Assembly (NCBI GenBank): GCA_023480605.1
Contig: JAMCWS010000176.1
Coordinates: 1-5,617, forward strand
DNA from: a bacterium
GTDB taxonomy: Bacteria > Sumerlaeota > Sumerlaeia > MVZB01
Reading direction: 5' to 3'
DNA: 5,617 bases
Shown: piece by piece, positions 1 through 5,531 of the stretch
How positions within the stretch are numbered: position 1 is the stretch's first letter
Layout of the letters: each line of letters opens with the position of its first letter
Notes under the pieces: generated by a model
The model's database searches: none
Seen by the model: the letters and a program-made list of their open reading frames with translations, nothing else
What the model was told of the DNA's origin: nothing
Position numbers and translations under genes: made by a program

Positions 1-30
1 CGGCAGGCCGTTGCCACGCTCAAGGCGGCC
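1..30 (+). repeat. Inverted repeat arm A (30 bp, exact)
   Basis: Bases 1-30 are the exact reverse complement of 681-710. Identity stops sharply at base 31 (31 g and 32 c face 680 a and 679 a). On the left the repeat reaches the window edge, so its true length is unknown. Read on the plus strand it encodes RQAVATLKAA, residues 175-184 of the lipoprotein encoded at 273-1232. A 30-base exact match is far beyond chance at this window size. It could be a genuine inverted duplication or a fold-back/assembly artefact at a contig end. Confidence 0.95.
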
Positions 31-156
31 GCCCAATTCATCGCGGCGGTCGGCTTTCTGATCCGGCAGGGGCTCGCTCGGTGCGTAGCGGAGCGTCTGG
101 GCGATGTTGTTCCAGCGATTGATCTGCCGGTTGACGATCTCTTCGATATGACGCAT
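1..156 (-). CDS. N-terminal part of an unidentified protein, cut by window edge
   Basis: Fifty-two codons are visible from an ATG at 154-156 and run off the left edge. The start is well supported: GGAGGT lies 5 bases upstream (162-167) and a near-consensus promoter lies further up (227-256). The peptide begins MRHIEEIVNRQINRWNNIAQ and is charged and probably helical, with no signal peptide or membrane segment. The 'RQINRW' style of N-terminus resembles the leader found before the nucleotide-binding part of some cytidylate-kinase-like proteins, but no P-loop or other diagnostic motif is inside the window, so this is only a guess. The last ten visible residues (GRLERGNGLP) are encoded by bases 1-30, an exact inverted copy of 681-710 in the neighbouring lipoprotein gene. 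They may therefore not belong to this protein if the edge is chimeric. The gene follows the lipoprotein gene in the same orientation after a 116-base gap but has its own promoter. Confidence 0.7.
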   Translation of the reverse strand, partial: MRHIEEIVNRQINRWNNIAQTLRYAPSEPLPDQKADRRDELGGRLERGNGLP

Positions 157-161
157 GGCGA

Positions 162-167
162 ACCTCC
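162..167 (-). promoter_or_regulatory. Ribosome binding site GGAGGT fixing the start at 156
   Basis: GGAGGT on the minus strand, 5 bases before ATG. It supports the minus-strand reading of 1-156 over the overlapping plus-strand frame that is also open here. Confidence 0.75.
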
Positions 168-226
168 GCGCCCCTCTTCGACGGAAAGCGCCCGAACCTG
201 CCGTTGCCCCATTACCCGACGAGTTA

Positions 227-256
227 ATTATAATCCCGCCTCGCTCGGAGCGTCAA
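227..256 (-). promoter_or_regulatory. Sigma70-type promoter for the gene at 1-156
   Basis: Read on the minus strand, TTGACG (251-256, 5 of 6 to consensus) is followed by an 18-base spacer and TATAAT (227-232, 6 of 6). Transcription would begin near 220, leaving an untranslated leader of about 64 bases before the ATG at 156. The -10 region sits in a short AT-rich patch (222-234) that stands out in otherwise GC-rich DNA. No clear terminator separates it from the end of the lipoprotein gene, so some read-through from upstream is possible. Confidence 0.7.
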
Positions 257-272
257 GCGCCCGGCAGGCGGT

Positions 273-1232
273 TCACGAGGCCGTCGTGCCTTGGGGCAGG
301 CGTTCGCGCAGGAATTCGAGCACTTCCTTCCGGGCCTTTTCGGCGTCGGCGCGCTGCGCGTCGTTTTCGGGATGCAGGCTGAATCCGGGCGGCTGCTGAT
401 AAATGTAAGCGCGCGTTTGAACCCCGGCGACGCTCACTTCGCGGCGGAATTCCGTGATCATGTTGAGCGTGGTCATGCCATCGCCCATCGCGAAAATGCC
501 CAGCAACGGCGTCTTGATCCGGGTCAGGTTTTCCATGTTGACCGTCAGGTCGGGATACTCGAGCACGAGCGCCTTGGGGCGGCCGTCCTCCAGAGCCAAC
601 TGAAGCGCCAACGTGGCGCCGTAACCGTAACCGACGACGCCCACCGCGACGTTGGGATCCGAGCCGGTCAGCCAATCCAAGGCCGCCTTGAGCGTGGCAA
701 CGGCCTGCCGGGAGTCGACGGACTGCACCTGCTTGACGGCGGCCGTCCGATCGGCCGGGGTCGCGCCGCCAAACAGGTCGATGGCCAGGACGCGATAGCC
801 CGCCCGTGCAAAGCGGTCGGCGGCGGACGTCACGTCGCGCGTCAGGCCCCACCACTCGTGAATCATCAGCAGGCGGCTGAGGGGCGCGGCGCCCGAGGGT
901 TGCACCGCGTAGCCGCGCACCTTGGCGCCGTCCAGGGGAATTTCCATGATCCGGCCCGTGATGGGAATGGCCGGCGTCGCGCCCGACCCGGCGGGCCGGT
1001 AGCCCGTCTCGCCCCACATGCCCATGCTCACATGGGCCGATTCGGCGGCGGCGCTGCCCGGAACAAGCTTGATGCCGGCGCGGCCGGGCGTGCCGACGGG
1101 CGCCACGGGAGTGGCCGCGCTCCCCGCGCCGGGTTTCTCCGGCCCGGGAGCGGAGGGCCGCTCCTGGCAAGCAACGGCGGACAGAATGATAAGCACGGCG
1201 GTGATGCCTGATACGACGCGGCGTTGATTCAT
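273..1232 (-). CDS. Dienelactone-hydrolase-fold lipoprotein, probable pseudoenzyme
   Basis: 319 residues. Residues 1-22 form a lipoprotein signal (MNQRR, a hydrophobic run, then LSAVAC) with Cys22 as the lipidation site. Gln at +2 favours the outer membrane under the usual Lol rule. Residues 23-85 are a Pro/Ala/Gly-rich linker. Residues 95-310 match the dienelactone hydrolase alpha/beta fold: LLMIHEWWGL (121-130, with the family's conserved Glu at 126), GYRVLAIDLFGG (145-156), VGVVGYGYGA (197-206), and LGIFAMGDGM (244-253, Asp251). The nucleophile elbow should read G-x-Cys/Ser-x-G but reads G-Y-G203-Y-G. Cys22 is the only cysteine in the protein. The C-terminal H-x-F motif reads P-G-F (282-284), although His287 is close by. 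Hydrolysis of dienelactone is therefore unlikely, and binding or structural roles are possible. The start is chosen at 1232 because it follows the signal peptide, has TGGAGG at 1242-1247, and forms an ATGA overlap with the upstream regulator gene. The frame is open further upstream, but that part has no protein-like content. Confidence 0.88.
   Translation of the reverse strand: MNQRRVVSGITAVLIILSAVACQERPSAPGPEKPGAGSAATPVAPVGTPGRAGIKLVPGSAAAESAHVSMGMWGETGYRPAGSGATPAIPITGRIMEIPLDGAKVRGYAVQPSGAAPLSRLLMIHEWWGLTRDVTSAADRFARAGYRVLAIDLFGGATPADRTAAVKQVQSVDSRQAVATLKAALDWLTGSDPNVAVGVVGYGYGATLALQLALEDGRPKALVLEYPDLTVNMENLTRIKTPLLGIFAMGDGMTTLNMITEFRREVSVAGVQTRAYIYQQPPGFSLHPENDAQRADAEKARKEVLEFLRERLPQGTTAS
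681..710 (-). repeat. Inverted repeat arm B (30 bp, exact), inside lipoprotein gene
   Basis: This is the partner of bases 1-30. It lies in frame inside the dienelactone-hydrolase-like gene and encodes residues 175-184 (RQAVATLKAA), in the helix before the strand that carries the nucleophile motif. The reading frame is uninterrupted and continues sensibly on both sides, so this copy looks native and the copy at 1-30 looks like the foreign one. Confidence 0.95.
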
Positions 1233-2140
1233 GCCGTGGCGCCTCCATTCTTGACGGTTTTGGATAAGGTGACTTCGTTGCCGGCCTGGTTGAATTCCAC
1301 CCGGTCGAATTGCAGGCGGGTCAACATGATGCCGCGCCCGTGAAGCGAAGCCCCCATCTCTTCGAACAGATAAGCCGGGTCCGGGGCGCTGGTGTAGCTC
1401 GTATAATCGAATCCCCGGCCTTCGTCGCGGATCGTGCAGGTCAGGCCCTCGGTCGAAATGGTGCAGGTGACTTTGACCCGGCGATTGCGGCACGCCGGAT
1501 CGAGGCTGCGCTGCTGGAGCAATTCGCTCAGTTTGTTGGTTTCCAGAGCCTTGGTTTTTTCTTCGTAGGTGATGCCAAGGTTGCCGTGCTCGATGGCGTT
1601 GACCATCATTTCATACAGGCCGAAACGCAGCGTGTAGATTTCCGACAGGGGAAAGATGGCCCGGCAGTGGCTGATGATCATTTGCACGGAATGGTTGACC
1701 TGGGTGAGGTTGTTGTCGATTGACAGTTGCAGCACCTCGGAAAGCAGGAAATCTCCGGCGTAATTCTCGAAATCGTAACCGGTGGCCAGCGGGCTGTAAC
1801 GATCGAGCGTGTTGACCAGTTCGTTGATATCGATGGGTTTGTTGAAGTAGTTGACCGCGCCGCCACGCAGAGCCTCGACGGCGTAAGACTCATTGCCGGC
1901 CCCCGTCATCAGCATCACGACGGCTTCGGGATTGCAGGCCTTGATTTGACGCAGAAGCTCCAGGCCGGTCATGCCCGGCATCGATATGTCGGTCAGCGTG
2001 AAGGGGGGCCGGTGGCGGCGGTATAGTTCCAAGGCAGCGTTGCCGTCGCGCGCCGACAAAACTTCGAATCGTTTTTCTTCGAGAACGTCTTTCAACAAAT
2101 CGAGGATCGGCTGCTGGTCGTCGACGACGAGGATTTTCAT
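1229..2140 (-). CDS. Response regulator with RsbW/SpoIIAB-like ATPase output domain
   Basis: 303 residues, cytoplasmic. Residues 1-118 are a complete receiver domain: acidic pair D7/D8, phosphoacceptor D51 in LTDISMPGMTG, T79 in MLMTG, switch aromatic Y98 and K101 in FNKPI. After a linker (about 119-160), residues 161-297 form a GHKL ATPase of the HATPase_c_2 type used by anti-sigma kinases such as RsbW and SpoIIAB. The N box is EMMVNAIEHGN (177-187), the G1 box DEGRGFD (239-245) and the G2 box HGRGIML (267-273). No His-kinase phosphoacceptor domain or DNA-binding domain is present. By family logic, phosphorylation at D51 would control an ATPase that binds or phosphorylates a partner (a sigma factor or STAS antagonist), or acts on another protein. 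No STAS, PP2C or sigma gene lies in the window. GAGGGG at 2149-2154 is a good ribosome site 8 bases before the ATG. The stop overlaps the lipoprotein start by 4 bases. Confidence 0.93.
   Translation of the reverse strand: MKILVVDDQQPILDLLKDVLEEKRFEVLSARDGNAALELYRRHRPPFTLTDISMPGMTGLELLRQIKACNPEAVVMLMTGAGNESYAVEALRGGAVNYFNKPIDINELVNTLDRYSPLATGYDFENYAGDFLLSEVLQLSIDNNLTQVNHSVQMIISHCRAIFPLSEIYTLRFGLYEMMVNAIEHGNLGITYEEKTKALETNKLSELLQQRSLDPACRNRRVKVTCTISTEGLTCTIRDEGRGFDYTSYTSAPDPAYLFEEMGASLHGRGIMLTRLQFDRVEFNQAGNEVTLSKTVKNGGATA
1242..1247 (-). promoter_or_regulatory. Ribosome binding site TGGAGG inside the end of the regulator gene
   Basis: TGGAGG on the minus strand, 9 bases before the ATG at 1232, lying within the last codons of the regulator gene. 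It decides the lipoprotein start and fits re-initiation at the ATGA overlap. Confidence 0.65.
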
Positions 2141-2161
2141 GAAAGTCGCCCCTCAACATGA

Positions 2162-2189
2162 ATTTTAGTAATTGACCCGCGGAATACAA
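2162..2189 (-). promoter_or_regulatory. Possible weak promoter for the regulator-lipoprotein unit
   Basis: On the minus strand, TAAAAT (2162-2167, 5 of 6 to the -10 consensus) lies 16 bases after TTGTAT (2184-2189, only 3 of 6). It sits in the most AT-rich part of the upstream region and 8 bases above the ribosome site. The -35 is poor, so an activator or an alternative sigma factor could be involved. I saw no convincing sigma54 motif. Confidence 0.3.
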
Positions 2190-2307
2190 CACCAAAAACG
2201 CGGGAGAACGGACGCCCGTCGGGGCTTGCCTCACGCCGCGCTCCACGCGCCGATCCCTGGCGGCGCCGTCGCGATCGACTCACCGGAGGCGGCGGGCGGC
2301 CGTGCCT

Positions 2308-2490
2308 CTACTTATTCAGTTTATCGGCGGCGAGGCTTGAGAACTGAACCATGAACCAGCCCTCCCCTGGCAGGACCGCGAAACGGGCGCCCAGTATGCT
2401 TTCGTCGAGATGTGGCGCAAGCGGCGTTCCCATGAATGAGCGCGGCGTTGTCTCATACCTGATGTGGTTGTCAGCAAATACAAGGCGCAC
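2308..2490 (-). CDS. Doubtful small ORF or gene remnant, 60 residues
   Basis: It would start at GTG (2488-2490) and end at TAG (2308-2310). The peptide has a protein-like composition (for example LPGEGWFMVQFSSLAADKLN near the C-terminus), no signal peptide and no motif I recognise. The same frame stays open upstream only to a TGA about 15 codons before the GTG. No Shine-Dalgarno sequence precedes the start. Codon use (CTT, GTA, TTT, GCT, AGG, ACA, ATA among the first 35 codons) is less GC-biased at third positions than in the flanking genes. It could be a small native gene, the eroded tail of a lost or transferred gene, or noncoding DNA that happens to be open. Confidence 0.3.
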   Translation of the reverse strand: MRLVFADNHIRYETTPRSFMGTPLAPHLDESILGARFAVLPGEGWFMVQFSSLAADKLNK

Positions 2491-2519
2491 CCGCGTCGCG
2501 GCGACCGAGTAAATCGGGG

Positions 2520-2547
2520 TTGACGAGATCGATCACGCGACTTTAAC
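2520..2547 (+). promoter_or_regulatory. Possible promoter for the O-antigen ligase gene
   Basis: TTGACG (2520-2525, 5 of 6) is followed 16 bases later by TTTAAC (2542-2547, 4 of 6). The start of transcription would be about 40 bases before the ATG at 2594. The spacing is slightly short and the -10 imperfect. It is the best candidate in the 100 bases upstream. Confidence 0.35.
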
Positions 2548-2593
2548 TTTGCTTGGCGCCCGCGGCCCGCGACCCGCCCGAATCGGATAGTAA

Positions 2594-4213
2594 ATGAACA
2601 ATATCACGCAAAAAAACGCCCCGAGCGAATCCGCCATCTTTCGCCTGCCCGAGCGCGCCCTGTTGGCGGCGTTCGGCCTGGCCCTGCTGGGGATGGTCCT
2701 CGACCACGAAATCCCCGCACTCGATCTCAACGTCATGCGGCTCCACGGCTATTATATGGCCGCCTTGACGACGCTGCTGCTGGCCGCCGACCGCGAAGGC
2801 CCCTGGCGGCGGCGGGCGGCCTTCACGGCGCTGGGTATGCTGGCCACCGGCGCCGCGGCCTGGACCGCCTGGCGCTGGACGGGCCGGACGCCGGGAGCGA
2901 AGGTTCTGGGCGAACTCGCCGACAACTGGTCGTTCTCCCTGTGGGGCGCGGGGCTGTGGATGGCCGCGCCGGTTCTGACTCCCGCCGCGGATTCCCCCTA
3001 CCGGCCGGTCGTGCGCGCGTCGGTCTGGGCATTATGCATCTACGGGGCACTGAGCCTGGCGAGCGCCGCCGGTTCGGCCGATCCGCGCGAAAGCCTGCGC
3101 GCCTTCCAGCAGGAACGCGGTTTCATGTTCCCGGTGCTGCTGGGCTGGATGCGGGTGGCCGTGCGTTCGCCGCGTCTGCGAGGCGGGCCGGCGGCCCTCG
3201 CCGTCTGGTTCCTGGCCGTCCTGGTCTTGGCAGGCACGGCCATCGGACTGACCGACCTGCTGGGGAGCGCGGCGGTGCGCGCGCGATTGGTGGAATGGCA
3301 ACTGGTCTTCGTCGAGAATCCCGCCGCCGGCGACAGCATGCCGTCGCGCCGGCTCCTATTCCCGACGGTCCATTTCAACCGCACGGCCTATTTCGGCATG
3401 ATCGCCATCATGACCTTCCTGGCCGCCCGTTACGCCCCCGGGCAGAACCGGTGGCGCCGGTGGCTGCTGGCCATGATCGTGCCGGCCTTTTTCGTCCTCA
3501 TCCAATCCTACACGCGCGGCGTGATCGTCGCCACGGTGGCCTCCCTGTTCCTGTGGGGGCTCCTGATCAGCCGCCGCCGGGTGGTCGCCGGCGTCGTCCT
3601 CGGGGCGATCGCCCTGGTGGCCGTGCTGCCGGCGCCCCAACGCAATTACCTGCTGACGGTCTTCCGCTACCAGACGTACCACCCCGAGCAGGGGATGACC
3701 TCGATGCGGGCGCGCATCCTGGCCTGGCAATACGGCCTGCAGGTGATCGGGCGGGCGCCGCTCTTCGGTCTGGGTTACGGTTACCGGACCGTGCGCGGTG
3801 ACTACCGCGACTACGCTTACGAAATTCATGATCCGGTTCGCATCCGCGAGATCGAGGGGGGCTACGCCATCCAGCACATGCACAACCTTTGGCTGGAAGT
3901 GGCGACGGAAAGCGGCCTGCCGGCGGCGCTGGCGCTGGCGGCCTTCTGCGCCCTCCGCTGGGCGGCGCTGGCGCGCCTGTGCCTGCGCGAACGCGGCCGG
4001 GAGCGCAAACGCCTGGCCGCGCTGATCGCTCTCGAGGCGGGGCTGATGATCGCCGGCATGCTCAACTACATGCTGCGGCGCAATTACGGGATGCTGACTT
4101 TCGCCATCTGGACGTGGATCCTGACCGAGGTCGACGCCCAGGCGCACGCCCGGACGCTGCCGGCATCCGCGCCGCCGGCCGTGCCGGCCGTTGAAAATCC
4201 ATCGAATTCGTAA
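2594..4213 (+). CDS. O-antigen ligase family (WaaL/Wzy_C) membrane protein
   Basis: 539 residues, polytopic inner-membrane protein. About 12-14 hydrophobic segments are visible (for example 22-37, 52-66, 76-93, 138-158, 200-222, 266-278, 289-304, 308-326, 329-345, 440-455, 475-494, 498-512). A large hydrophilic, probably periplasmic loop spans about 346-430. Family landmarks are QSYTRGVIVATVASLFLWG (304-322, Arg308), the loop motif R374-x3-W378 followed by APLFGLGYGY (388-397), and the HN pair H430-N431 in HMHNLWLEVATESGLP. This Arg/His pattern matches WaaL-type glycosyltransferases, which move lipid-linked glycans onto lipid A core, and related Wzy polymerases and protein O-glycosylases. Acceptor and sugar cannot be told from sequence. 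It is longer than a typical 400-residue WaaL and ends in an Ala/Pro-rich tail (about 517-539). The ribosome site is weak (GGAT about 8 bases before ATG), but the N-terminus is needed before the first membrane helix. No other glycan genes are adjacent. Confidence 0.88.
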   Translation: MNNITQKNAPSESAIFRLPERALLAAFGLALLGMVLDHEIPALDLNVMRLHGYYMAALTTLLLAADREGPWRRRAAFTALGMLATGAAAWTAWRWTGRTPGAKVLGELADNWSFSLWGAGLWMAAPVLTPAADSPYRPVVRASVWALCIYGALSLASAAGSADPRESLRAFQQERGFMFPVLLGWMRVAVRSPRLRGGPAALAVWFLAVLVLAGTAIGLTDLLGSAAVRARLVEWQLVFVENPAAGDSMPSRRLLFPTVHFNRTAYFGMIAIMTFLAARYAPGQNRWRRWLLAMIVPAFFVLIQSYTRGVIVATVASLFLWGLLISRRRVVAGVVLGAIALVAVLPAPQRNYLLTVFRYQTYHPEQGMTSMRARILAWQYGLQVIGRAPLFGLGYGYRTVRGDYRDYAYEIHDPVRIREIEGGYAIQHMHNLWLEVATESGLPAALALAAFCALRWAALARLCLRERGRERKRLAALIALEAGLMIAGMLNYMLRRNYGMLTFAIWTWILTEVDAQAHARTLPASAPPAVPAVENPSNS

Positions 4214-4224
4214 TTGGCGTTTCT

Positions 4225-4263
4225 TCCGTTTTGCGCAGACCGCAATGGATCGTGCGAAACGGG
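4225..4263. terminator. Imperfect hairpin between convergent genes, possible weak terminator
   Basis: Arms 4225-4236 and 4252-4263 pair over up to 12 positions, including G-U wobbles, around a 15-base loop. The core is CCGTTTTGC against GCGAAACGG. It begins 11 bases after the ligase stop codon. No clean T-run follows on the plus strand. On the minus strand it is reached about 80 bases past the oxidoreductase stop and is followed by AAGAAACG, again without a T-run. It may act as a weak bidirectional or Rho-assisted stop. The other 130 bases of this gap contain only a 10-bp palindrome (4308-4317). Confidence 0.3.
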
Positions 4264-4344
4264 CATTTCCCGATTCCTCATATGGAAACAATCGTCGTCT
4301 GGCTTGTCGGATATCCGGGCGGCAGCGGGACCGATGGACGGACG

Positions 4345-5487
4345 CTACCCGATCTCCACCCAGCGCCGGCGTTCGGCGCTGGCCAGGATGGCGTCGCAAG
4401 CCACCTGGGTTTTGAGCGCGTCGCGGAAGGTCGGCGAACAGGCATGGCCTTCCTCCAGCGCCGCGAGGAAATCGGCCACCTGGTGCACGAAGGAGTGTTC
4501 GTAGCCGTTCTGCAGGTCCGGCGCCCACCACTTGTCCATATAGGGATGCTCGCCGCCGTTGTCGGTCACGTGGACCGAGCGCCAGCCGCGCACCTCGGCG
4601 CGGTCGCGGTGATCGAAGTATTCGAGGCGATGCAGGTCGTGCAGATCCCAGCGGATCGAGGCCTCGGCGCCGTTGATCTCGAGGGTGTAGGCGGCCTTGT
4701 GGCCGCGGGCGTAGCGGGTGGACTCGAACAACCCCAGCGATCCGTTGGCGAAATGGCACATGAAGGCGCAGGCGTCGTCGATGCCGACGGGCTGTTTCGC
4801 GCCGGTTTCGGCGTGCACGCGTTCGGTGACGAACGTCTCCGTCATCGCGCTGACGTCGCGCAGGTCGCCGTTGAGCCAGATCGCCGTGTCGATGCAATGG
4901 GCCAGCAGGTCGCCGGTGACGCCCGAGCCGGCGGCGGCGACGTCGAGGCGCCACGTCGCGTGGCCGCCCTGCGGCACATCCGCCGAAATGGTCCAATCCT
5001 GCAAAAAGCTGGACCGGTAGTGATAGATGCGTCCCAGACGGCCGTCGTCGATAATGTGCTTGGCGAGCGTGACGGCCGGCACGCGGCGGTAATTAAACCA
5101 CACCATGTTCGCCACGCCGGCCTTTTCGACCGCCTCGGCCATCTCCGCGCCCTGGGCGGCGTTCATCGCCAATGGCTTCTCGCACAGGACCATTTTGCCG
5201 GCCTGGGCGACGGCCAACGCGATTTCCCGGTGCAGATTGTTGGGCACGCAAACGTCCACGGCGTCGATGTCGCGGCGCGCCACCAACTTGTGCCAGTCGG
5301 TCTCGAACGACGCATACCCCCACTGGCCGGCAAAACGGCGCACGTCGGCTTCACTGCGGGCGCAGACGGCCTGCAGGACGGGCCGGCGCCCCAGTTCGGG
5401 GAAGAAATCGGGCACGCGCTTGTAAGCGTTGGTGTGCGCCCGTCCCATGAATCCGCAACCGATCAGGCCGATGTTCAGCGCTGTCAT
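4345..5487 (-). CDS. Gfo/Idh/MocA family NAD(P)-dependent oxidoreductase
   Basis: 380 residues, cytoplasmic, full length for the family. The N-terminal Rossmann domain starts NIGLIGCGFMGRAHTNAY (5-22) with the GxGxxG-type dinucleotide loop at 10-15. CVPNNLH (80-86) and CEKPLA (102-107) follow. K104 of the EKP motif is the usual catalytic or substrate-contacting lysine. The C-terminal substrate domain carries GDLLAHCID (192-200), in which D193 and H197 match the family's D-x3-H catalytic pair. Family members oxidise a hydroxyl of sugars, inositols or glycosides with NAD(P). The overall style (a long residue 24-40 insert after the Rossmann loop, and KWWAPDLQNGYEHSF near 319-333) resembles members found beside sugar isomerase/epimerase genes. 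The specific substrate is not deducible. AAGGAG at 5495-5500 supports the start. It lies 46 bases after the stop of an upstream gene, probably in one operon, and converges on the ligase gene. Confidence 0.93.
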   Translation of the reverse strand: MTALNIGLIGCGFMGRAHTNAYKRVPDFFPELGRRPVLQAVCARSEADVRRFAGQWGYASFETDWHKLVARRDIDAVDVCVPNNLHREIALAVAQAGKMVLCEKPLAMNAAQGAEMAEAVEKAGVANMVWFNYRRVPAVTLAKHIIDDGRLGRIYHYRSSFLQDWTISADVPQGGHATWRLDVAAAGSGVTGDLLAHCIDTAIWLNGDLRDVSAMTETFVTERVHAETGAKQPVGIDDACAFMCHFANGSLGLFESTRYARGHKAAYTLEINGAEASIRWDLHDLHRLEYFDHRDRAEVRGWRSVHVTDNGGEHPYMDKWWAPDLQNGYEHSFVHQVADFLAALEEGHACSPTFRDALKTQVACDAILASAERRRWVEIG

Positions 5488-5494
5488 CCTCTGG

Positions 5495-5500
5495 CTCCTT
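5495..5500 (-). promoter_or_regulatory. Ribosome binding site AAGGAG of the oxidoreductase
   Basis: AAGGAG on the minus strand, 7 bases before ATG at 5487, a near-ideal site. Just upstream is an 11-base odd palindrome, TCAGT-G-ACTGA (5502-5512), and then the hairpin at 5513-5531. Confidence 0.75.
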
Positions 5501-5512
5501 TTCAGTGACTGA

Positions 5513-5531
5513 CCGGCCGGACGCCGGCCGG
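5513..5531 (-). other. Intercistronic GC hairpin
   Basis: Two copies of the self-complementary 8-mer CCGGCCGG (5513-5520 and 5524-5531) flank a 3-base loop. The right copy lies inside a perfect 12-base palindrome (5522-5533). It begins within 2 bases of the upstream gene's stop codon and ends 12 bases before the oxidoreductase ribosome site. It lacks a T-run, so a classical intrinsic terminator is unlikely. Likely roles are 3'-end protection of the upstream cistron or setting relative expression within the operon. Confidence 0.55.

Larger units (their letters stand above)
2141..2593. other. Divergent intergenic region
   Basis: This is the 453 bases between the start of the minus-strand regulator gene and the plus-strand ligase gene. 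It holds the regulator's ribosome site (2149-2154) and weak candidate promoters at each end. Its middle carries one short doubtful reading frame (2308-2490, minus). The remainder, about 2190-2307, is GC-rich with several short self-complementary GC stretches but nothing I can name. No tRNA, repeat array, attachment site or convincing terminator is visible. Confidence 0.6.

Noticed and set aside
257..272. Possible terminator after the lipoprotein stop (CGCC, 5-base loop, GGCG)
   Set aside because: The stem is only 4 base pairs and no T-run follows. It is also immediately next to the -35 element at 251-256.
1..399. Open plus-strand frame running from the window edge through base 399
   Set aside because: It runs through the promoter and ribosome site of the minus-strand gene and into the lipoprotein's 3' end, with no coherent protein. 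The minus-strand reading has the start signals. Its first 10 codons match the lipoprotein only because of the inverted repeat.
291..1211. 306-codon plus-strand frame antisense to the lipoprotein
   Set aside because: It has no domain or signal and is explained by codon bias of the real minus-strand gene.
273..1493. Longer version of the lipoprotein gene starting at 1493
   Set aside because: The 87 extra N-terminal residues are an out-of-frame reading of the ATPase domain of the regulator and would bury the lipoprotein signal. The start at 1232 has a ribosome site and an ATGA overlap.
2941..3801. 286-codon plus-strand frame inside the ligase gene
   Set aside because: It is a second-frame shadow rich in Arg/Gly/Pro. 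The ligase frame has the membrane helices and family motifs.
4308..4317. Perfect 10-bp palindrome CGGATATCCG in the convergent gap
   Set aside because: It is a single short palindrome downstream of both genes with no second copy. An operator role is unsupported and chance is plausible.
3356..4996. 546-codon open frame on the minus strand
   Set aside because: It crosses the end of the ligase gene, the convergent gap and half of the oxidoreductase in another frame. Its Arg/His/Gln-rich low-complexity composition is typical of antisense frames in GC-rich DNA.
4231..5508. 425-codon open frame on the plus strand antisense to the oxidoreductase
   Set aside because: It is the mirror of a well-supported Gfo/Idh/MocA gene, with Val/Gly/Ala/His-rich composition and no recognisable domain.
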